From assembly GCA_036525535.1 (NCBI GenBank), contig DATDAH010000144.1, forward strand, positions 1 to 21,711: a DNA stretch of 21,711 nt. The letters run 5' to 3'. Under the pieces are notes generated by a model, which saw only the letters and a list, made by a program, of their open reading frames with translations, made no database searches and had not been told where the DNA came from. A program made the position numbers and the translations under genes. The stretch's first letter is position 1, and each line of letters opens with the position of its first letter. This document shows, one piece after another, positions 18,141 to 21,711 of the stretch. The stretch is from DATDAH01 sp036525535 (GTDB lineage Bacteria; Actinomycetota; Acidimicrobiia; Acidimicrobiales; DATDAH01).

Positions 18141-19087
18141 CCACGCCGACCCCCCTCGAGGCGCTGGCCGACCGGTTGCGCCGCGCCGTCGGCGCCCGCC
18201 TCCGCCGCGACGAGCCCCTCGGGGCGATGACCACCTACCGCGTGGGTGGGGTCGCCCGCCTCTTCGTCGACGTGGACGACGAGTGGGTCCTGGGTCAGGT
18301 GGCCGCCGCGGTGGCCGCCGTCCCCGACGCGGCCGACCTCGCCCTGCTGGTCGTGGGCAAGGGTTCGAACCTGCTCGTCCACGACGACGGCTTCCCCGGT
18401 CTCGCCATCCGGCTCGGCGACGGCTTCGCCACCATGGCGATCGACGGCCGCGAGGTCCAGGCGGGCGGCGGGGTGGCCCTCCCCGTGCTCGCCCGCCAGA
18501 CGGCCTCCGCCGGGCTCACGGGCTTGGAGTGGGCGGTCGGCGTCCCGGGATCGGTGGGCGGCGGCGTCCGCATGAACGCCGGAGGGCACGGCTCCGACAT
18601 GGCGGCCACCCTCACGCGGGTCCGCCGGCTGAGCCTGCGCACGGGCGAAGATGATGTCGTGGCCGCCACCGATCTGCAGCTCGGCTACCGGCGCTCGAAC
18701 GTGGGCCCCGACGAGGTCGTCGTCCGCGCCGACTTCGGGCTGGCCGAAGGCGACGCGGCCACGGCGACGGCGGAGATCGCCGAGATCGTGCGCTGGCGTC
18801 GGGAGAACCAGCCCGGCGGCCCCAACGCCGGGTCGGTGTTCACCAACCCCGACGGCGACTCGGCCGGCCGGCTCATCGACGCCAGTGGGGCCAAGGGACT
18901 TCGACGGGGCACGGCGGTCGTGTCGACCAAGCACGCCAACTTCATCCAGGCCGACCCCGGTGGTCGGGCCGCTGACGTCCACGCCCTGATGATCGAGGTC
19001 CGCGACCGGGTGCGAGAGGCGTCGGGCGTGACGCTGGTACCGGAGACGCGGCTGATCGGCTTCCCCAGCGACGAGGCGGCGCGATGA
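18137..19087 (+). CDS. murB: UDP-N-acetylenolpyruvoylglucosamine reductase MurB
   Basis: This FAD/NADPH enzyme makes UDP-MurNAc, the substrate for MurC. The 316 residues show MTTYRVGGVARLF and GKGSNLLVHDDGFPGLAIRL (FAD-binding type 4 fold), GLEWAVGVPGSVGGGVRMNA, and the active-site positions: Y184-R185 in GYRRS, the proton-donor Ser S233 in NAGSVFTNP, and E303 in PETRLIG. QPGGPNAGSVF is the arrangement of the MurB type lacking the E. coli-like C-terminal insertion. The GTG overlaps the murC stop and its stop overlaps the ftsQ ATG, so all three are tightly coupled. ddl, which often follows murB or murC in other phyla, is absent here. Confidence 0.95.
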   Translation: MTTPTPLEALADRLRRAVGARLRRDEPLGAMTTYRVGGVARLFVDVDDEWVLGQVAAAVAAVPDAADLALLVVGKGSNLLVHDDGFPGLAIRLGDGFATMAIDGREVQAGGGVALPVLARQTASAGLTGLEWAVGVPGSVGGGVRMNAGGHGSDMAATLTRVRRLSLRTGEDDVVAATDLQLGYRRSNVGPDEVVVRADFGLAEGDAATATAEIAEIVRWRRENQPGGPNAGSVFTNPDGDSAGRLIDASGAKGLRRGTAVVSTKHANFIQADPGGRAADVHALMIEVRDRVREASGVTLVPETRLIGFPSDEAAR

Positions 19088-19866
19088 GCACGGTGACGGT
19101 GGATCCCCGCATCCGGGCCCGCCGGGCCTCGGTCGCTCGGGATGCCGGGCGTCGTCGCCTGCGCCGCCTGCTCGCGCTGGCCGCCGTCATCGCGGTCGCC
19201 CTCCTGGCCCTCGCCCTCACCTGGACCCCGGCCCTCGACATCGAGCGGATCGACGTCCGCGGCGTCTCCCACACCTCGCCCGACGCCGTGACCGAGGCCG
19301 CCGGGATCACTCCCGGTGATCCGCTGGCCTGGTTCGACGCCGACGCCGCGGAGCAGGGGATTGCCGCCCTGCCCTGGGTGGACGACGTCGTCATCACCCG
19401 ATCGTGGACGGGCGAGGTCGGGATCGAGGTCACCGAACGGACCCCCGTCGCCGGCATCGTGGCTCCCGGTGAGGATGCCTGGCTGCTCGTCGATGGCGAG
19501 GGCCGGGTGCTCGCCACCGTGGGGGCCGAGCCGACCGATGTGGCCGTCATGGACGGTGTGACCGCGTCCGCCGAACCCGGTGACCGACTGGACGACGACG
19601 CGCTCGGTGCCTTGGCCGTCGCCGCGGCCATACCGGAGGGCCTCCGGCCCGACGTGGCCCGCGTGAGCGGGACCGGGACCGGGACCGAGTTCGAAGCGGC
19701 GCTGCGGGCGGGTGGCGTCATCGCCCTCGGCGGGCCCGACGAGGCCGAAGCGAAGCTCCGCGCCGCGGCGGCGGTGCTCGCCACCGTGACGCCCGGTTGC
19801 GTCGACCGCCTCGACGTCGCATTGCCCGACGCGCCCGCCCTGGTGCGGGTGCCCGGCTGTGTCTGA
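19084..19866 (+). CDS. ftsQ: Cell division protein FtsQ (DivIB)
   Basis: A 260-residue bitopic protein. The short cytosolic N-terminus is Arg-rich (RIRARRASVARDAGRRRLRR) and is followed by one transmembrane helix (LLALAAVIAVALLALALTW, about 29-47). A POTRA domain (IERIDVRGVSHTSPDAVTEA) leads into the FtsQ domain with GIEVTERTPVAGIV and WLLVDGEGRVLATV, both characteristic. Two cysteines lie near the very end (CVDRLDVALPD and PGCV) and might form a disulfide outside the cell. FtsQ links early and late division proteins. The ATG overlaps the murB stop (ATGA). It is the last of the overlapping chain; a 141-bp segment separates it from the preferred ftsZ start. Confidence 0.94.
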   Translation: MSTVTVDPRIRARRASVARDAGRRRLRRLLALAAVIAVALLALALTWTPALDIERIDVRGVSHTSPDAVTEAAGITPGDPLAWFDADAAEQGIAALPWVDDVVITRSWTGEVGIEVTERTPVAGIVAPGEDAWLLVDGEGRVLATVGAEPTDVAVMDGVTASAEPGDRLDDDALGALAVAAAIPEGLRPDVARVSGTGTGTEFEAALRAGGVIALGGPDEAEAKLRAAAAVLATVTPGCVDRLDVALPDAPALVRVPGCV

Positions 19867-20007
19867 GCCCCTGAACCCGACGGCCGAGGAGGCCTCACCA
19901 TGAGTTCGTTCGACGGGCCGCCCCCGTATCGCCCTACCATCGGGGGGTCATCGGAACGTGATGCCGGACGCCGCGGCTGGAGCGGGCGCCCCGAGGTGGA
20001 GGACCCC
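19867..20007 (+). promoter_or_regulatory. ftsQ-ftsZ spacer with an alternative upstream ftsZ start and a possible promoter
   Basis: An ATG at 19900, preceded by GAGGAGG (19886-19892) 7 bases upstream, is in frame with ftsZ and would add 36 residues. Third-position GC in that extension is visibly lower than in ftsZ proper (8 of 36 codons end in A or T). A TACCAT at 19935-19940 fits a -10 box; TTCGAC at 19909-19914 is a poor -35 at 20 bp. Many Actinobacteria carry ftsZ promoters in this spacer. The second start, ATG 20008, has GGAGG (19998-20002) 5 bases upstream. Confidence 0.5.
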
Positions 20008-21117
20008 ATGATCGGCAATCCCCAGAACTACCTGGCCGTGATCAAGGTCGTGGGCGTCGGCGGCGGCGGTGTCAATGCCGTCAACCGCATGATCGACGCC
20101 GGCCTGAAGGGCGTCGACTTCATCGCCGTCAACACCGACGCCCAGGCGCTGCTGATGAGCGACGCCGAGGTGAAGCTCGACATCGGACGGGACCTGACCC
20201 GTGGCCTCGGCGCCGGAAGCGATCCCGATGTCGGCCGCGAGGCGGCTGAGTCCCACCGAGCCGAGATCGAGGAGTCCATCGCCGGGGCCGACATGGTGTT
20301 CATCACCGCGGGCAAGGGCGGCGGCACGGGCACCGGCGCCGCCCCGGTCATCGCCGAGATCGCCCGGGGCGTCGGGGCCCTGACGATCGCCGTGGTCACC
20401 CGCCCGTTCAGCTTCGAGGGCCGGCGCCGCACGGTGCAGGCCGAGCAGGGCATCCAGCGCCTGAAGGAGTCGGTCGACACCCAGATCGTCATCCCCAACG
20501 ACCGCCTGCTGACGGTGTCCGACGAGAACACGTCGATGCTCAACGCCTTCAAGATGGCCGACGAGATCCTGCTGCAAGGGGTCCAAGGCATCACCGACCT
20601 GATCACCACGCCGGGCCTGATCAACACCGACTTCGCCGACATCAAGACGGTCATGGCCAACGCCGGCTCCGCTCTGATGGGCATCGGCTACTCGTCCGGC
20701 GAGGGCCGGGCTCTCACCGCGGCCCGGAACGCCATCTCCAGCCCGATGCTCGAGGCGTCCATCGAGGGGGCCCGGGGCGTCATCCTCAACGTCTCCGGCG
20801 GCAGCGACCTCGGTCTGTTCGAGGTCAACGAAGCCGCGGAGATCATCCACGGCGTCTGCCACGCCGACGCCAACATCATCTTCGGTGCGGTCATCGACGA
20901 CGACCTGGGCGACGAGGTCCGGGTGACCGTCATCGCGGCCGGCTTCGACCGTTGGGACGACGACCGTCGCTCCCGCGACGAGGAGCCCGACCTGAGCTTC
21001 CTGCACGGTGAGGACGACGACGAGGCCCCCGACCTCTTCGGCGGGGGCGATGATGATGACGACGACGACCTCGGCCTCGGCGGCGACGACTTCGACGTCC
21101 CGTCGTTCCTCAAGTAA
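20008..21117 (+). CDS. ftsZ: Cell division GTPase FtsZ
   Basis: This tubulin-like GTPase polymerises into the Z-ring. From the ATG at 20008 the protein is 369 residues: NPQNYLAVIKVVGVGGGGVN at 4-23, the tubulin signature GGGTGTG at 104-110, and the T7-loop catalytic N206-x-D208-x-x-D211. The globular domain ends near GFDRWDDD. The C-terminal linker is short and extremely acidic, including seven consecutive Asp, and ends in the conserved peptide DFDVPSFLK, which recruits partners in Actinobacteria. I prefer 20008 over the in-frame ATG at 19900 because it gives the standard actinobacterial N-terminus and has its own GGAGG; the longer form remains possible. ftsA is absent, as usual for the phylum. 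pgeF follows without a gap. Confidence 0.97.
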   Translation: MIGNPQNYLAVIKVVGVGGGGVNAVNRMIDAGLKGVDFIAVNTDAQALLMSDAEVKLDIGRDLTRGLGAGSDPDVGREAAESHRAEIEESIAGADMVFITAGKGGGTGTGAAPVIAEIARGVGALTIAVVTRPFSFEGRRRTVQAEQGIQRLKESVDTQIVIPNDRLLTVSDENTSMLNAFKMADEILLQGVQGITDLITTPGLINTDFADIKTVMANAGSALMGIGYSSGEGRALTAARNAISSPMLEASIEGARGVILNVSGGSDLGLFEVNEAAEIIHGVCHADANIIFGAVIDDDLGDEVRVTVIAAGFDRWDDDRRSRDEEPDLSFLHGEDDDEAPDLFGGGDDDDDDDLGLGGDDFDVPSFLK

Positions 21118-21711
21118 TCCACGCCGCCTTCGACCACCTCCTGACCGACGGGCGGACCGCCCGGGTCCGCTTCACCGGATCGGCCGACGGCGACCTGCGG
21201 ATCGGCGGCGAGCCGACCGAACTGGCCCGACGACGGTCAGACCTGATCGACCTCCCGTGGACCTGGCTGCGCCAGGTGCACGGCGCCCGGGTCGTGACCG
21301 TACGTGAGGTGGGAGCGGGCGCCGGCGAAGAGGCCGATGCGGCCGTGACCACCGTCACCGGCGCCGTGCTGGCCGTCCACACCGCGGACTGCGCCCCGAT
21401 CGCGCTGGTGGCCGACGGGGGAGGCGTGGCCGTGGCCCATGCCGGTTGGCGGGGCCTGGCCGACGGGGTCGTGGCCGCCGCCGTCGACGAGTTGCAGATC
21501 GTGGCCACGGGGCCCGTACGGGCCCTGGTCGGTCCGCTCATCGGGCCCGAGTGCTACGAGTTCGGCGCCCCGGACCTCGACCGGGTCGCCGATCGCCTCG
21601 GCCCCGGGGTCGTGAGCCGCACGGCGGCGGGAACGCCGGCCTTGGACCTGCCCGCCGGCGTCCGGACCGCCCTGGCGTCCGCGGGCGTGGACGAGGTCAC
21701 CTTCGTCGGTG
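21117..21711 (+). CDS. pgeF: PgeF/YfiH/YlmD family protein (laccase-domain, multicopper-oxidase-like fold), 3' end cut by window
   Basis: The frame following ftsZ encodes a clear PgeF protein: WLRQVHGARVV (His), AVHTADCAPIAL (Cys), VAVAHAGWRGLADGVV (His) and GPLIGPECYEFG. The His, Cys and His are the family's metal ligands. Family members were shown in E. coli to help peptidoglycan fidelity by removing wrongly made UDP-MurNAc-L-Ser, and relatives have purine-nucleoside phosphorylase activity. It lies directly after ftsZ, as in Streptomyces and many Gram-positives. No ATG, GTG or TTG lies in frame between the ftsZ stop and the conserved block. The best candidate is an ATC at 21117 sharing its A with the ftsZ TAA (TAATC). 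The start is therefore uncertain. The protein runs off the window end. Confidence 0.9.
   Translation, partial: MHAAFDHLLTDGRTARVRFTGSADGDLRIGGEPTELARRRSDLIDLPWTWLRQVHGARVVTVREVGAGAGEEADAAVTTVTGAVLAVHTADCAPIALVADGGGVAVAHAGWRGLADGVVAAAVDELQIVATGPVRALVGPLIGPECYEFGAPDLDRVADRLGPGVVSRTAAGTPALDLPAGVRTALASAGVDEVTFVG

Overview
This window is very GC-rich chromosomal DNA from an actinomycete-type bacterium. It is dominated by a nearly complete division and cell-wall (dcw) cluster. The actinobacterial assignment rests on several things seen together: FtsZ beginning with the NPQNYLAVIKVVG block and ending in DVPSFLK, no ftsA between ftsQ and ftsZ, a meso-diaminopimelate-type MurE, a long eukaryote-like IleRS, a 13E12-type HNH protein, and leaderless-looking promoters. 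A deep actinobacterial lineage such as Acidimicrobiia would fit, but that is inference from overall character, not from a search.

Layout. Positions 1-5244 read on the minus strand: a 13E12/DUF222 HNH protein cut by the window edge, a decayed remnant of a small phosphotransferase-like gene, ileS, and a cysteine-less DksA/TraR-like protein with a histone-like Lys/Ala tail. A 132-bp divergent promoter region separates these from the plus-strand genes. First come a small HNH endonuclease and a lipoate-ligase-like protein. Next is the mraZ control region, with four or five TGGAG-type boxes at an 11-bp period beside a TTGACT-17-GATAGT promoter. Then follow mraZ, rsmH, ftsL, ftsI, murE, mraY, murD, ftsW, murG, murC, murB, ftsQ, ftsZ and the start of pgeF.

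The dcw genes work as one assembly line. MurB, MurC, MurD and MurE build the UDP-MurNAc-peptide, MraY and MurG make lipid I and lipid II, FtsW and FtsI polymerise and crosslink septal peptidoglycan, and FtsL, FtsQ and FtsZ position the machine. From rsmH to ftsQ almost every junction is a stop/start overlap (GTGA, TTGA or ATGA) or a gap of a few bases, so strong translational coupling is expected. The only sizeable breaks are mraZ-rsmH (187 bp, structured) and ftsQ-ftsZ (141 bp to the preferred start).

I see no mobile element, CRISPR array, tRNA or rRNA, and no clear new defence or biosynthetic system. The points most worth a second look are: the missing murF; a pgeF with no ATG, GTG or TTG start; two well-formed in-frame starts for ftsZ; a strongly acidic FtsZ tail facing very basic N-termini on FtsL, FtsI and FtsW; a long-range inverted repeat beside the rsmH ribosome-binding site; and the Cys-free DksA-like protein. 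No stretch over 300 bases lacks a gene.
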